64,000 nucleotides of DNA from Euonymus europaeus (taxonomy: Eukaryota > Streptophyta > Magnoliopsida > Celastrales > Celastraceae): the NCBI GenBank assembly GCA_963580455.1, contig OY756958.1, positions 1,190,501 through 1,254,500 of the forward strand, read 5' to 3'. A program made the position numbers and the translations under genes. The first letter of the stretch is position 1, and the number at the start of each line of letters is the position of its first letter. The notes beneath the pieces are model-generated. The model worked only from the letters and a program-made list of their open reading frames with translations, ran no database searches and was not told the DNA's origin. This document shows, in pieces, positions 36,808 to 49,500 of the stretch.

Positions 36808-38307
36808 GAAGTCGTGGCTAGTAGGTCTCGTTTCACGTAGTTAGCCGCGAAATGTGGTTTCTGCACGTAAACGGTTTTCTGAATATCCGTTGACTCCGAG
36901 TTCTGAATTCGGTGATTTTTAGCTTGATTTCACACTACATTTTGAGCTCTACAATCTTGGCGTTCCGGTTTTTTATTTCAGAACTCGTGGCTAGTAGGTC
37001 TCGTTTCACGTAGTTAGCCGCGAAATGGGGTTTTTGCACGTAAACGGTTTTCTTAATATCCGTTGACTCCGAGTTCTGAATTCGGTGATTTTTAGCTTTA
37101 TTTCACACTACTTTTCGAGCTCTACAATCCAGGCGTTCCGGTTTTTGATTTCAGAACTCGTGGCTAGTAGGTCTTATTTCACGTAGTTAGCCGCGAAATG
37201 TGGTTTCTGCACGTAAATGGTTTTCTGAATATCCCTTGAATCCGAGTTCTGAATTCGGTGATTTTTAGATTGATTTCACACTACTTTTCAAGCTCTGCAA
37301 TCCTGGCGTTTCGGTTTTCGATTTCAGAACACGTGGCTAGTAGGTCTCGTTTCACGTAGTTAGCCACGAAATGTGGTTTCTGCACGTAAACGGTTTTTTT
37401 ATATCCGTTGACTCCGAGTTCTGAATTTGGTGATTTTTAGCTTGATTTCACACTAATTTTCGAGCTCTACAATCCTGGCGTTTCAGATTTTGATTTCGGA
37501 ACTCGTGGCTAGTAGGTCTCGTTTCATGTAGTTAGCCGCGAAATGTGGTTTCTGCACGTAAACGGTTTTCTGAATATCCGTTTACTCCGTGTTCTGAATT
37601 CGGTTATTTTTAGCTTGATTTCACACTACTTTTCGAGCTCTACAATCCTGGCGTTCCGGTTTTTTATTTCAGAACTCATGGCTAGTAGGTCTTATTTCAC
37701 GTAGTTAGCCGCGAAATGTGGTTTCTGCAAGTAAACGGTTTTCTGAATATCCGTTGACTCCGAGTTCTGAATTCTGTGATTTTTAGCTTGATTTCACACT
37801 AATTTTCGAGCTCTGATATCCTGGCGTTTCGGTTTTTTTTTCAAAACTCGTGGCTACTAGGTCTCGTTTCACGTAGTTAGCCGCGAAATGTGGTTTCTGC
37901 ACGTAAACGGTTTTATGAATATCCGTTGACTCCGAGTTTTGAATTCGGTGATTTTAGGCTTGATTTCACAGTACTTTTCCAGCTCTACAATCCTGGCATC
38001 CCGGTTTTTGATTTCAGAACTCATGGCTAGTAGGTCTCGTTTCACGTAGTTAGCCGCGAAATGTGGTTTCTGCACGTAAACGGTTTTCCGAATATCCGTT
38101 GACTCCGAGTTCTGAATTCGGTGATTTTTAGCTTGATTTCACACTACATTTCGAGCTCTACAATCCTGGCTTTCCGGTTTTTGATTTCAGAAGTCGTGGC
38201 TAGTAGGTCTCATTTCACGTAGTTAGCCGCGAAATGTGGTTTCTGCACGTAAACGGTTTTCATAATATCCGTTGACTCCGAGTTCTGAATTCGGTGATTT
38301 TTAGCTC
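36808..38307. repeat. Segmental duplication, copy 2 (2,765-bp offset)
   Basis: This is the counterpart of 34043-35542, ending where agctcgattt (38308) faces agcttgattt (35543). Private changes: gaaatggggtttttg near 37027 and ggcatcccgg near 37997. Confidence 0.87.
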
Positions 38308-40450
38308 GATTTCACACTACTTTTCGAGCTCTACAATCCTGGATTTTTGGATTTTTATTTCAGAACTCGTGGCTAGTAGGTCTCGTTTCACCTAGTTAGC
38401 CGCGAAATGTGGTTTCTTTACGTAAACGGTTTTATGAATATCCGTTGACTCCGAGTTCTGAATTTGGTGATTTTTAGCTTGATTTCACACTACTTTTCGA
38501 GCTCTATAATCCTGGCATTCCGGTTTTTGATATCACAACTCGTGGCTAGTAGGTCTTATTTCACGTAGTTAGCCGCGAAATGTGGTTTCTGCACGTAAAC
38601 GGTTTTCTTAATATCCGTTGACTCCGAGTTCTGAATTCGGTGATTTTTAGCTCGATTTCACACTACTTTTCGAGCTCTACAATCCAGGAATTTTGGATTT
38701 TTATTTCAGAACTCGTGGCTAGTAGGTCTCGTTTCACCTAGTTAGCCGCGAAATGTGGTTTCTGCACGTAAACGGTTTTCTGAATATCCGTTGACTCCGA
38801 GTTCTGAATTCGGATATTTTTAGCATGATTTCACACTACATTTTGAGCTCTACAATCCTGGCATTCCGGTTTTTTATTTCAGAACTCGTGGCTAGTAGGT
38901 CTCGTTTCACGTAGTTAGCCGCGAAATGTGGTTTCTGCACGTAAACGGTTTTCTTAATATCCGTTGACTCCGAGTTCTGAATTCGGTGATTTTTAGCTCG
39001 ATTTCACACTACTTTTCGAGCTCTACAATCCAGGAATTTTGGATTTTTATTTCAGAACTCGTGGCTAGTAGGTCTCGTTTCACCTAGTTAGCCGCGAAAT
39101 GGGGTTTCTTTACGTAAACGGTTTTATGTATATCCGTTGACTCCGAGTTCTGAATTTGGTGATTTTTAGCTTGATTTCACACTACTTTTCGAGCTCTGAT
39201 ATCCTGGCGTTTCGTTTTTTATTTCAGAACACGTGGCTAGTAGGTCTCGTTTCACGTAGTTAGCCGCGAAATGTGGTTTCTGCACGTAAACGGTTTTCTT
39301 AATATCCGTTGACTCCGAGTTCTGAATTCGGTGATTTTTAGCTTGATTTCACACTACATTTCGAGCTCTACAATCCTGGCGTTCCGGTTTTTGATTTCAG
39401 AACTCATGGCTAGTAGGTCTTATTTCACATAGTTACCCGCGAAATGTGGTTTCTGCAAGAAAACGGTTTTCTTAATATCCGTTGACTCCGAGTTCTGAAT
39501 TCGGTGATTTTTAGCTTTATTTCACACTACTTTTCGAGCTCTACAATCCAGGCGTTGCGGTTTTTTATTTCAGAACTCGTGGCTAGTAGGTCTTATTTCA
39601 CGTAGTTAGCCGCGAAATGTGGTTTCTGCACGTAAATGGTTTTCTGAATATCCGTTGAATCCGAGTTCTGATATCGGTGATTTTTAGCTTGATTTCACAC
39701 TACTTTTCGAGCTCTGCAATCCTGGCATTTCGGTTTTCGATTTCAGAACACGTGGCTAGTAGGTCTCGTTTCACGTAGTTAGCCACGAAATGTGGTTTCT
39801 GCACGTAAACGGTTTTTTTATATCCGTTGACTCCGAGTTCTGAATTCGGTGATTTTTAGCTTGATTTCACACTAATTTTCGAGCTCTACAATCCTGGCAT
39901 TTCGGATTTTGATTTCAGAACTCGTGGCTAGTAGGTCTTGTTTCACGTAGTTAGCCGCGAAATGTGGTTTCTGCACGTAAACGGTTTTCTTAATATCCGT
40001 TTACTCCGAGTTCTGAATTCGGTGATTTTTTGCTTGATTTCACACCACTTTTTGAACTCTACAATCCTGGCATTCCGGTTTTTGATTTTAGAACTCGTGG
40101 CTAGTAGGTCTCGTTTCACGTAGTTAGCCGCGAAATGTGGTTTCTGCAAGTAAACGGTTTTCTGAATATCCGTTGACTCCGAGTTCTGAATTTGGTGATT
40201 TTTAGCTTGATTTCACACTACTTTTCGAGCTCTGATATCCTGGCGTTTCGGTTTTTTATTTCAGAACTCGTGGCTAGTAGGTCTCGTTTCACGTAGTTAG
40301 CCGCGAAATGTGGTTTCTGCACGTAAACGGCTTTCTGAATATCCGTTGACTCCGAGTTCTGAATTCGGTGATTTTAGGCTTGATTTCACACTACTCTTCG
40401 AGCTCTACAATCCTGGCGTTCCGGTTTTTGATTTCAGAACTCGTGGCTAG
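38308..40450. repeat. Mosaic of earlier monomer series
   Basis: It starts with alternating cacctag/ataatcc and cacaactcg/aatccagg units, then a tatgtatatcc, gatatcc, gaacacgtgg series like 27.3-28.0 kb, a tagttacccg unit near 39430, a cttattt, aaatgg, gttgaatcc unit with the private gatatcggtgat (near 39670), a gaacacgtgg, gccacgaaa unit, and cggctttctg. The combination suggests pieces from 10, 12 and 27 kb-type regions. Confidence 0.72.
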
Positions 40451-42162
40451 TAGGTCTCGTTTCACTTTGTTAGCCGCGAAATGTGGTTTCTGCACATAAA
40501 CGGTTTTCTGAATATCCGTTGACTACGAGTTCTGAATTCGGTGATTTTTAGCTTGATTTCACACTAATTTTCGAGCTCTACAATCCTGGCATTCCGGTTT
40601 TTGATTTCAGAACTCGTGGCAAGTAGGTCTCGTTTCACGTAGTTAGACGCGAAATGTGGTTTCTGCACGTAAACGGTTTTCTTAATATCCGTTGACTCCG
40701 AGTTCTGAATTTGCTGATTTTTTGATTGATTTCACACTACTTTTCGAGCTCTACAATCCTGGCGTTTCGGATTTTGATTTCGGAACTCGTGGCTAGTAGG
40801 TCTCGTTTCGCCTAGTTAGCCGCGAAATATGGTTTGTTTACGTAAACGGTTTTATGAATATCCGTTGACTCCGAGTTCTGAATTCTGTGATTTATCTTTT
40901 TTTCACATCACTTTTCAAGCTCTACAATCCTGGCGTTCCGGTTTTTGATTTCAGAGCTCGTGGCTAGTAGGTCTCGTTTCACGTAGTTAGCCGCGAAATG
41001 TGGTTTCTGCACGTAAACGGTTTTCTTAATATCCGTTGACTCCGAGTTCCTAATTCTGTGATTTTTAGCTTGATTTCACACTACTTTTCGAGCTCTGCAA
41101 TCCTGGCGTTTCGGTTTTCGATTTCAGAACACGTGGCTAGTAGGTCACGTTTCACGTATTTAGCAACGAAATGTGGTTTCTGCACGTAAACGGTTTTTTT
41201 ATATCCGTTGACTCCGAGTTCTGAATTCGGTTATTTTTAGCTTGATTTCACACTAATTTTCGAGCTCTACAATCCTGGCGTTTCGGATTTTGATTTCGGA
41301 ACTCGTGGCTAGTAGGTCTCGTTTCACCTAGTTAGCCGCGAAATGTGGTTTCTTTACGTAAACGGTTTTATGAATATCCGCTGACTCCGAGTTCTGAATT
41401 CTGTGATTTTTAGCTTTTTTTCACATCACTTTTCGAGCTCTACAATCCTGGAGTTCCGTTTTTTGATTTCAGAACTCGTGGCTAGTAGGTCTCGTTTCAC
41501 GTAGTTAGCCGCGAAATGTGGTTTCTGCACGTAAACGGTTTTCTTAATATCCGTTGACTCCGAGTTCTGAATTCAGTGATTTTTAGCTTTATTTCACACT
41601 ACTTTTCGAGCTCTGCAATCCTGGCATTTCGGTTTTCGATTTCAGAACACGTGGCTAGTAGGTCTCGTTTCACGTAGTTAGCCACGAAATGTGGTTTCTG
41701 CACGTAAACGGTTTTTTTATATCCGTTGACTCCGAGTTCTGAATTCGGTGATTTTTAGCTTGATTTCACACTAATTTTCGAGCTCTACAATCCTGGCGTT
41801 TCGGATTTTGATTTCAGAACTCGTGGCTAGTAGGTCTCGTTTCACGTAGTTAGCCGCGAAATGTGGTTTCTGCACGTAAACGGTTTTCTTAATATCCGTT
41901 TACTCCGTGTTCTGAATTCGGTTATTTTAAGCTTGATTTCACACTACTTTTCGAGCTCTACAATCCTGGGGTTCCGGTTTTTTATTTCAGAACTCGTGGC
42001 TACTAGGTCTCGTTTCACGTAGTTATCCGCGAAATGTGGTTTCTGCACGTAAACGATTTTCTGAATATCCGTTGACTCCGAGTTCTGAATTCGGTGATTT
42101 TTAGCTTGATTTCACACTACATTTCGAGCTCTACAATCCTGGCGTTCCGGTTTTTGATTTCA

Positions 42163-42335
42163 GAACTCGTGGCTAGTAGGTCTCGTTTCACGTAGTTAGC
42201 CGCGAAATGTGGTTTCTGCACGTAAACGGTTTTCTGAATATCCGTTGACTCCGAGTTCTGAATTCGGTGATTTTTAGCTTGATTTCACACTACATTTCGA
42301 GCTCTACAATCCTGGCTTTCCGGTTTTTGATTTCA
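42163..42335 (+). repeat. Representative 173-bp monomer, close to consensus
   Basis: This unit is near the window consensus. Landmarks in order: gaactcgtggctagtagg at unit positions 1-18, a tctcgtttcacgtag segment at 20-34, gccgcgaaatgtgg at 37-50, tgcacgtaaacgg at 55-67, ctgaatatccgttgac at 72-87, an EcoRI-type gaattc core at 98-103, gatttttagcttgatttcac at 107-126, a SacI-type gagctc core at 137-142, and a T-rich tail ending in gatttca. It is about 44% G+C with about 13 CpG dinucleotides. The commonest alternatives elsewhere are cttattt for ctcgttt, ctttacg for ctgcacg, cttaat for ctgaat and ctactttt for ctacattt. Confidence 0.9.
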
Positions 42336-42342
42336 GAACTCG
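42252..42342. repeat. Inverted-repeat arms within and between monomers
   Basis: The 14 bases cgagttctgaattc (42252-42265) and gatttcagaactcg (42329-42342, crossing the monomer junction) are reverse complements with one mismatch. The arms are separated by about 63 bp, and the next left arm lies about 82 bp further on. Since the arms belong to the consensus, this dyad occurs in most of the roughly 370 monomers, weakened where a variant changes an arm (for example gaatttgg or gacttctg). It could form hairpins or cruciforms or serve as a palindromic binding site. That role is inference. Confidence 0.75.
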
Positions 42343-42929
42343 TGGCTAGTAGGTCTCGTTTCACGTAGTTAGCCGCGAAATGTAGTTTCTTTACGTAAAC
42401 GGTTTTATGAATATCCGTTGACTCCGAGTTCTGAATTTTGTGATTTTTAGCTTTTTTTCACAGTACTTTTCCAGCTCTACAATCTTGGCGTTCTGGTTTT
42501 TGATTTCAGAACTTGTGGCTAGCACGTCTTATTTCACGTATTTAGCCGCGAAAAGTGATTTCTGCACGTAAACGGTTTTCTGAATATCCGTTGACTCCGA
42601 GTTCTGAATTTGGTGATTTTTTGCTTGATTTCATGCTACTTTTCGAACTCAACAATCCTGGCATTCCGATTTTTGATTTCAGAACTCGTGGCTAGTAGGT
42701 CTCATTTCACGTAGTTAGCCGCGAAATGTAGTTTCTGCAAGTAAACGGTTTTCTAAATATCCGTTGACTCCGAGTTCTGAATTCGGTGATTTTTATCTTG
42801 ATTCCACACTAATTTTCGAGCTCTGATATCCTGGCATTTCCGTTTTTTATTTCAAAACTCGTGGCTAGTAGGTCTCGTTTCACGTAGTTAGCCGCGAAAT
42901 GTGGTTTCTGCACGTAAACGGCTTTCTGA

Positions 42930-45900
42930 ATATCCGTTGACTCCGAGTTCTGAATTCGGTGATTTTTCGCTTGATTTCACACTACTTTTCGAGCTCTACA
43001 ATCCTGGCATTTTGGATTTTTATTTCAGAACTCGTGGATAGTAGGTCTCGTTTCACCTAGTTAGCCGCGAAATGTGGTTTCTTTACGTAAACGGTTTTAT
43101 GAATATCCGTTCACTCCGAGTTCTGAATTTGGTTATTTTTAGCTTGATTTCACACTACTTTTCGAGCTCTATAATCCTGGCATTCCGGTTTTTGATTTCA
43201 CAACTCGTGGCTAGTAGGTTTTATTTCACGTAGTTAGCCGCGAAATGTGGTTTCTGCACATAAACGGTTTTCTGAATATCCGTTGACTACGAGTTCTGAA
43301 TTTGGTGATTTTTAGCTTGATTTCACACTAATTTTCGAGCTCTACAATCCTGGCGTTCCGGTTTTTGATTTCAGAACTCGTGGCAAGTAGGTCTCGTTTC
43401 ACGTAGTTAGCTGCGAAATGTGGTTTCTGCAAGTAAATGGTTTTCTGAATATCCGTTGACTCCGAGTTCTGAATTCGGTGATTTTTAGCTTGATTTCACA
43501 CTACATTTCGAGCTCTACAATCCTGGCGTTCCGGTTTTTTATTTCAGAACTCGTGGCTAGTAGGTCTCGTTTCACGTAGTTAGCCGCGAAATGTGGTTTC
43601 TGCACGTAAACGGTTTTCTTAATATCCGTTGACTCCGAGTTCTGAATTCGGTGATTTTTAGCTTGATTTCACACTACTTTTCGAGCTCTGCAATCCTGGC
43701 TTTTCGGTTTTCGATTTCAGAACATGTGGCTAGTAGGTCTCGTTTCACGTAGTTAGCCACGAAATGTGGTTTCTGCACGTAAACGGTTTTTCTATATCCG
43801 TTGACTCCGAGTTCTGAATTCGGTGATTTTTAGCTTGATTTCACACTAATTTTCGAGCTCTACAATCCTGGCGTTTCGGATTTTGATTTCGGAACTCATG
43901 GCTAGTAGGTCTCGTTTCACCTAGTTAGCCGCGAAATGTGGTTTCTTTACGTAAACGGTTTTATGAATATCCGTTGACTCCGAGTTCTGAATTCTGTAAT
44001 TTTTAGCTTTTTTCACAGTAATTTTCCAGCTCTACAATCCTGGCGTTCTGGTTTTTGATTTCAGAACTTGTGGCTAGTACGTCTTATTTCACGTATTTAG
44101 CCGCGAAATGTGATTTCTGCACGTAAACGGTTTTCTGAATATCCGTTGACTCCGAGTTCTGAATTCGGTGAGTTTTTGCTTGATTTCACACTACTTTTCG
44201 AACTCTACAATCCTGGCATTCCGGTTTTTGATTTCCGAACTCGTGGCTAGTAGGTCTCGTTTCACGTAGTTAGCCGCGAAAGGTGGTTTCTGCAAGTAAA
44301 CGGTTTTCTGAATATCCGTTGACTCCGAGTTCTGAATTCGGTGATTTTTAGCTTGATTTCACACTACTTTTCGAGCTCTGATATCCTGGCGTTTCGTTTT
44401 TTATTTCAGAACTCGTGGCTAGTAGGTCTCGTTTCACGTAGTTAGCCGCGAAATGTGGTTTCTGCACGTAAACGGCTTTCTGAATATCCGTTGACTCCGA
44501 GTTCTGAATTCGGTGATTTTAGGCTTGATTTCACACTACTCTTCGAGCTCTACAATCCTGGTGTTCTGTTTTTTTATTTCAGAACTCGTGCCTAGTAGGT
44601 CTCGTTTCACTTTGTTAGCCGTGAAATGTGGTTTCTGCACGTAAACGGTTTTCTTAATATCCGTTGATTCCGAGTTCTGAATTCGGTGATTTTTAGCTCA
44701 ATTTCACACTACTTTTCGAGCTCTACAATCCAGGAATTTTGGATTTTTATTTCAGAACTCGTGGCTAGTAGGTCTCGTTTCACCTAGTTAGCCGCGAAAT
44801 GTGGTTTCTTTACGTAAACGGTTTTATGAATATCCGTTGACTCCGAGTTCTGAATTTGGTGATTTTTAGCTTGATTTCACACTACTTTTCGAGCTCTGAT
44901 ATCCTGGCATTTCGGTTTTTTATTTCAGAACTCGTGGCTACTAGGTCTCGTTTCACGAAGTTTGCCGCGAAATGTGGTTTCTGCACATAAACGGTTTTAT
45001 GAATATCCGTTGACTCCGAGTTCTGAATTCGGTGATTTTAGGCTTGATTTCACTGTAATTTTCCAGCTCTACAATCCTGGCGTTCTGGTTTTTGATTTCA
45101 GAACTCGTGGCTAGTAGGTCTCGTTTCACGTAGTTAGCCGGGAAATGTGGTTTCTGCACGTAAACGGCTTTCTGAATATCCGTTGACTCCGAGTTCTGAA
45201 TTCGGTGATTTTAGGCTTGATTTCACACTACTCTTCGAGCTCTACAATCCTGGCGTTCTGGTTTTTTATTTCAGAACTCGTGGCTAGTAGGTCTCGTTTC
45301 ACTTTGTTAGCCGTGAAATATGGTTTCTGCACGTAAACGGTTTTCTAAATATCCGTTGACTCCGAGTTCTGAATTCGGTAATTTTTAGCTTGATTTCACA
45401 CTACTTTTCGAGCTCTACAATCCTGGCATTTTGGATTTTATTTCAGAACTCGTGGCTAGTAGGTCTCGTTTCACCTAATTAGCCGCGAAATGTGGTTTCT
45501 TTACGTAAACGGTTTTATGAATATCCGTTTACTCTGAGTTCTGAATTTGGTGATTTTTAGCTTGATTTCACACTACTTTTCGAGCTCTATAATCCTAGCA
45601 TTCCGGTTTTTGATTTCACAACTCGTGGCTAGTAGGTCTTATTTCACGTAGTTAGCCGCGAAATGTTGTTTCTGCACATAAACGGTTTTCTGAATATCAG
45701 TTGACTACGAGTTCTGAATTCGGTGATTTTTTGCTTGATTTCACACTAATTTTCGAGCTCTACAATCCTGGGGTTCCGGTTTTTGATTTCAGAACTCGTG
45801 GCAAGTAGGTCTCGTTTCACGTAGTTAGCCGCGAAATGTGGTTTCATCACGTAAACGGCTTTCTGAATATCCGTTGACTCCGAGTTCTGAATTCGGTGAT

Positions 45901-46558
45901 TTTAGGCTTCATTTCACACTACTCTTCGAGCTCTACAATCCTGGCGTTCTAGTTTTTTATTTCAGAACTCGTGGCTAGTAGGTCTCGTTTCACTTTGTTA
46001 GCCGTGAAATGTGGTTTCTGCACGTAAACGGTTTTCTAAATATCCGTTGACTCCGAGTTCTGAATTTGGTGATTTTTAGCTTGATTTCACACTACTTTTC
46101 GAGCTCTGATATCCTGGCATTTCGGTTTTTTATTTCAGAACTCGTGGCTAGTAGGTCTCGTTTCACGTAGTTAGCCGCGAAATGTAGTTTCTGCAAGTAA
46201 ACGGTTTTCTAAATATCCGTTGACTCCGAGTTCTGAATTCGGTGATTTTTATCTTGATTCCACACTACTTTTCGAGCTCTGATATCCTGGCATTTCGGAT
46301 TTTTATTTCAGAACTCGTGGATAGTAGGTCTCGTTTCACGTAGTTAGCCGCGAAATGTGGTTTCTGCACGTAAACGGCTTTCTGAATATCCGTTGACTCC
46401 GAGTTCTGAATTCGGTGATTTTAGGCTTGATTTCACACTACTCTTCGAGCTCTACAATCCTGGCATTCCGGTTTTTGATTTCAGAACTCGTGGCTAGTAG
46501 GTATCGTTTCACATTGTTAGCCGTGAAATGTGGTTTCTGCACGTAAACGATTTTCTTA
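42930..46558. repeat. 21-monomer higher-order repeat, copy A (3,629 bp)
   Basis: The variant series from ttttcgcttg with catttttggat-type tail and cgtggatag, through ttcactccgag, ggttttattt, caagtagg, gaacatgtgg, cggtttttctatatcc, gtgagtttttgc, gcctagtagg, agctcaattt, cacgaagtttgcc, cacctaattag, atcagttgac and tttcatcacg, to atcttgattccac, is repeated in the same order 3,629 bp downstream. Copies A and B show only about ten differences that I noticed over 3.6 kb (for example gttagctgcg, gaaaggtgg and gttgattcc private to A). 3,629 is 21 monomers minus 4 bp. Confidence 0.92.
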
Positions 46559-49500
46559 ATATCCGTTGACTCCGAGTTCTGAATTCGGTGATTTTTCGCT
46601 TGATTTCACACTACTTTTCGAGCTCTACAATCCTGGCATTTTGGATTTTTATTTCAGAACTCGTGGATAGTAGGTCTCGTTTCACCTAGTTAGCCGCGAA
46701 ATGTGGTTTCTTTACGTAAACGGTTTTATGAATATCCGTTCACTCCGAGTTCTGAATTTGGTTATTTTTAGCTTGATTTCACACTACTTTTCGAGCTCTA
46801 TAATCCTGGCATTCCGGTTTTTGATTTCACAACTCGTGGCTAGTAGGTTTTATTTCACGTAGTTAGCCGCGAAATGTGGTTTCTGCACATAAACGGTTTT
46901 CTGAATATCCGTTGACTACGAGTTCTGAATTCGGTGATTTTTAGCTTGATTTCACACTAATTTTCGAGCTCTACAATCCTGGCGTTCCGGTTTTTGATTT
47001 CAGAACTCGTGGCAAGTAGGTCTCGTTTCACGTAGTTAGCCGCGAAATGTGGTTTCTGCAAGTAAATGGTTTTCTGAATATCCGTTGACTCCGAGTTCTG
47101 AATTCGGTGATTTTTAGCTTGATTTCACACTACATTTCGAGCTCTACAATCCTGGCGTTCCGGTTTTTTATTTCAGAACTCGTGGCTAGTAGGTCTCGTT
47201 TCACGTAGTTAGCCGCGAAATGTGGTTTCTGCACGTAAACGGTTTTCTTAATATCCGTTGACTCCGAGTTCTGAATTCGGTGATTTTTAGCTTGATTTCA
47301 CACTACTTTTCGAGCTCTGCAATCCTGGCTTTTCGGTTTTCGATTTCAGAACATGTGGCTAGTAGGTCTCGTTTCACGTAGTTAGCCACGAAATGTGGTT
47401 TCTGCACGTAAACGGTTTTTCTATATCCGTTGACTCCGAGTTCTGAATTCGGTGATTTTTAGCTTGATTTCACACTAATTTTCGAGCTCTACAATCCTGG
47501 CGTTTCGGATTTTGATTTCGGAACTCATGGCTAGTAGGTCTCGTTTCACCTAGTTAGCCGCGAAATGTGGTTTCTTTACGTAAACGGTTTTATGAATATC
47601 CGTTGACTCCGAGTTCTGAATTCTGTAATTTTTAGCTTTTTTCACAGTAATTTTCCAGCTCTACAATCCTGGCGTTCTGGTTTTTGATTTCAGAACTTGT
47701 GGCTAGTACGTCTTATTTCACGTATTTAGCCGCGAAATGTGATTTCTGCACGTAAACGGTTTTCTGAATATCCGTTGACTCCGAGTTCTGAATTCGGTGA
47801 GTTTTTGCTTGATTTCACACTACTTTTCGAACTCTACAATCCTGGCATTCCGGTTTTTGATTTCCGAACTCGTGGCTAGTAGGTCTCGTTTCACGTAGTT
47901 AGCCGCGAAATGTGGTTTCTGCAAGTAAACGGTTTTCTGAATATCCGTTGACTCCGAGTTCTGAATTCGGTGATTTTTAGCTTGATTTCACACTACTTTT
48001 CGAGCTCTGATATCCTGGCGTTTCGTTTTTTATTTCAGAACTCGTGGCTAGTAGGTCTCGTTTCACGTAGTTAGCCGCGAAATGTGGTTTCTGCACGTAA
48101 ACGGCTTTCTGAATATCCGTTGACTCCGAGTTCTGAATTCGGTGATTTTAGGCTTGATTTCACACTACTCTTCGAGCTCTACAATCCTGGTGTTCTGGTT
48201 TTTTATTTCAGAACTCGTGCCTAGTAGGTCTCGTTTCACTTTGTTAGCCGTGAAATGTGGTTTCTGCACGTAAACGGTTTTCTTAATATCCGTTGACTCC
48301 GAGTTCTGAATTCGGTGATTTTTAGCTCAATTTCACACTACTTTTCGAGCTCTACAATCCAGGAATTTTGGATATTTATTTCAGAACTCGTGGCTAGTAG
48401 GTCTCGTTTCACCTAGTTAGCCGCGAAATGTGGTTTCTTTACGTAAACGGTTTTATGAATATCCGTTGACTCCGAGTTCTGAATTTGGTGATTTTTAGCT
48501 TGATTTCACACTACTTTTCGAGCTCTGATATCCTGGCATTTCGGTTTTTTATTTCAGAACTCGTGGCTACTAGGTCTCGTTTCACGAAGTTTGCCGCGAA
48601 ATGTGGTTTCTGCACATAAACGGTTTTATGAATATCCGTTGACTCCGAGTTCTGAATTCGGTGATTTTAGGCTTGATTTCACTGTAATTTTCCAGCTCTA
48701 CAATCCTGGCGTTCTGGTTTTTGATTTCAGAACTCGTGGCTAGTAGGTCTCGTTTCACGTAGTTAGCCGGGAAATGTGGTTTCTGCACGTAAACGGCTTT
48801 CTGAATATCCGTTGACTCCGAGTTCTGAATTCGGTGATTTTAGGCTTGATTTCACACTACTCTTCGAGCTCTACAATCCTGGCGTTCTGGTTTTTTATTT
48901 CAGAACTCGTGGCTAGTAGGTCTCGTTTCACTTTGTTAGCCGTGAAATATGGTTTCTGCACGTAAACGGTTTTCTAAATATCCGTTGACTCCGAGTTCTG
49001 AATTCGGTAATTTTTAGCTTGATTTCACACTACTTTTCGAGCTCTACAATCCTGGCATTTTGGATTTTATTTCAGAACTCGTGGCTAGTAGGTCTCGTTT
49101 CACCTAATTAGCCGCGAAATGTGGTTTCTTTACGTAAACGGTTTTATGAATATCCGTTTACTCTGAGTTCTGAATTTGGTGATTTTTAGCTTGATTTCAC
49201 ACTACTTTTCGAGCTCTATAATCCTAGCATTCCGGTTTTTGATTTCACAACTCGTGGCTAGTAGGTCTTATTTCACGTAGTTAGCCGCGAAATGTTGTTT
49301 CTGCACATAAACGGTTTTCTGAATATCAGTTGACTACGAGTTCTGAATTCGGTGATTTTTTGCTTGATTTCACACTAATTTTCGAGCTCTACAATCCTGG
49401 GGTTCCGGTTTTTGATTTCAGAACTCGTGGCAAGTAGGTCTCGTTTCACGTAGTTAGCCGCGAAATGTGGTTTCATCACGTAAACGGCTTTCTGAATATC

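Larger units (their letters stand above)
40451..42929. repeat. Mosaic preceding the 21-monomer HOR
   Basis: Contents: cactttgttagccgcg with cacataaacgg; caagtagg with tttgctgat; two ctttacg units with tcacatcac; gaacacgtgg, gccacgaaa units (gcaacgaaa near 41163); near-consensus units at 41990-42335; and a tgtagtttctgcaag, atcttgattccac unit at 42721. That unit matches one in the following HOR at +3,456 bp (20 monomers), so the left edge of the HOR lies next to a partial, one-monomer-shorter extra copy. Confidence 0.72.
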
